Source: Acidimicrobiales bacterium (lineage in GTDB: Bacteria > Actinomycetota > Acidimicrobiia > Acidimicrobiales > Iamiaceae). Taken from it: a stretch of 12,933 nucleotides of DNA. Shown piece by piece: positions 12,385 to 12,933 of the stretch. The stretch is from positions 1 through 12,933 of the forward strand of contig JAGQSI010000022.1 in the NCBI GenBank assembly GCA_020439605.1, read 5' to 3'. Below the pieces are notes generated by a model. That model saw nothing but the letters and a program-made list of their open reading frames with translations, was not told the DNA's origin and did not search any database. The translations under genes and the position numbers were made by a program. Position 1 is the first letter of the stretch. The number at the start of each line of letters is the position of its first letter.

Positions 12385-12825
12385 GTGCTGAGAGTTCCGT
12401 TCATCCGTCTTGACCCAGACCTCCCGCCGCCGACCTACGCCCACGTAGGTGATGCCGGCGCTGATCTAAGAGCCCGTGAAAGTGTCACGTTGGCGCCGGG
12501 CGGGGGAAGGGCCCTGGTCCCAACTGGCCTAGCGATAGCACTGCCGGAGGGAACCGCTGGCTTCATTCAGCCTCGCAGTGGCCTAGCCCTCAAACACGGG
12601 GTCACCTGTCTCAATACGCCAGGGCTGATAGACGCTGGATACCGCGATGAACTCAAGGTGATCCTGGTGAACCTCGACCCCACCGAGGCCTTTGAGGTTG
12701 TGCGCGGCGAGCGCATCGCGCAGTTGGTGATTCAGAAAGTTGAGACCGCGCACTTCGAGGAGTCGCCAGACCTCGGGGATTCCACACGCGGCACGGGAGG
12801 GTTTGGTTCCACCGGCCGACACTGA
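12385..12825 (+). CDS. dut: dUTP diphosphatase (trimeric dUTPase)
   Basis: The 146-aa product hydrolyses dUTP to dUMP and pyrophosphate, keeping uracil out of DNA and feeding dTMP synthesis. All five trimeric-dUTPase motifs are present in order: GDAGADLR (22-29), PRSGLA (63-68), LIDAGYRDE (81-89, with catalytic Asp83), RGERIAQL (108-115) and the glycine-rich arm [10 protein letters not shown] (135-144). The N-terminus ([20 protein letters not shown]) matches actinobacterial dUTPases, supporting GTG 12385 as the start. The gene is divergent from orn, and the promoters must share 43 nt. Confidence 0.97.
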   Translation: MLRVPFIRLDPDLPPPTYAHVGDAGADLRARESVTLAPGGGRALVPTGLAIALPEGTAGFIQPRSGLALKHGVTCLNTPGLIDAGYRDELKVILVNLDPTEAFEVVRGERIAQLVIQKVETAHFEESPDLGDSTRGTGGFGSTGRH

Positions 12826-12933
12826 TCTGGCCTGTGGCTGTGTGCCGGGCCGCTGTGTTTCGGGCTGCTGAGTGTCGATTCGCTACTTGTTGGTCTGTGG
12901 ACTGTGTTTGCGGGGTCTTTCAAGATTTGTTTT
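12826..12933. other. Sequence downstream of dut, nothing identified
   Basis: This is a 108-nt stretch rich in T and G on the + strand (repeated TGTG and CTGTG), with no clear hairpin terminator and no tRNA-like fold. The reading frame of dut stays open after its stop to the window edge and would encode a hydrophobic peptide, but it has no start codon. Too little is visible to call a gene. Confidence 0.4.

Noticed and set aside
12826..12933. Hydrophobic open frame after dut running to the window edge
   Set aside because: It continues in the dut frame beyond a clear stop, has no start codon or ribosome binding site, and all five dUTPase motifs finish before the stop. A read-through extension has no support.
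1..12933. Search by eye for CRISPR arrays, insertion sequences, toxin-antitoxin pairs and defence islands
   Set aside because: No regularly spaced repeats, terminal inverted repeats, transposase or nuclease-type defence genes were seen; gene content is mostly housekeeping.

Overview
The window looks like chromosomal DNA of a moderately GC-rich member of the Actinomycetota, most likely an Acidimicrobiia-type lineage. The clearest marker is a WhiB-family gene of the WhiB7 type. Other support comes from GTG starts, several candidate leaderless promoters, a Gram-positive-type LexA box, and dUTPase, oligoribonuclease and PdxH sequences of actinobacterial character. There are no insertion sequences, integrases, CRISPR arrays or rRNA genes. 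Lineage is inferred from protein style, not from a marker phylogeny.

Layout: 1-2143 holds the tail of an unidentified gene, a YbhB/PEBP-family protein and, converging on it, a PAS-GGDEF diguanylate cyclase. 2239-3078 is a crotonase-superfamily protein transcribed divergently from the cyclase. 3092-7002 holds two membrane O-acyltransferases (acyltransferase-3 plus C-terminal SGNH domain) on the + strand, with a tRNA-Lys(UUU) on the opposite strand between them. 7035-8426 is a near-perfect GAAC-N4-GTTC LexA/SOS box followed by a 449-aa protein with a PcfJ-like C-terminal domain. 8452-9439 is a two-gene unit: a 103-aa conserved protein of unknown function and pdxH, one base apart. 9420-11008 (minus) is a thioredoxin-like TlpA/ResA lipid-anchored or membrane-anchored protein and CcdA, overlapping by 4 nt. 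11083-12341 (minus) is orn followed by a long structured leader and whiB7. 12385-12825 is dut, divergent from orn across 43 nt. The last 108 nt hold nothing I can identify.

The most notable finding is the roughly 360-nt stretch between orn and whiB7. Read on the minus strand it contains a candidate promoter whose TTGACA -35 box overlaps the orn stop codon and is preceded by an AT-rich patch. Next comes a 58-codon small ORF (11536-11712) with a GGAGA ribosome binding site, then a 12-bp terminator-like hairpin (11475-11502), then the whiB7 ribosome binding site. The 3' end of the small ORF (11546-11558) can form a 13-bp helix with 11497-11509. That helix consumes half of the terminator's 5' arm, so the two structures exclude each other. 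This is the architecture expected for ribosome-mediated attenuation: stalling early in the small ORF would free the antiterminator and switch whiB7 on. uORF-plus-terminator control of whiB7 is known in mycobacteria and Streptomyces; this particular small ORF and its antiterminator pairing may not have been described.

A second notable point is the LexA box in front of the PcfJ-like gene, which suggests a DNA-damage-inducible gene of unknown function in a chromosomal, non-plasmid setting.
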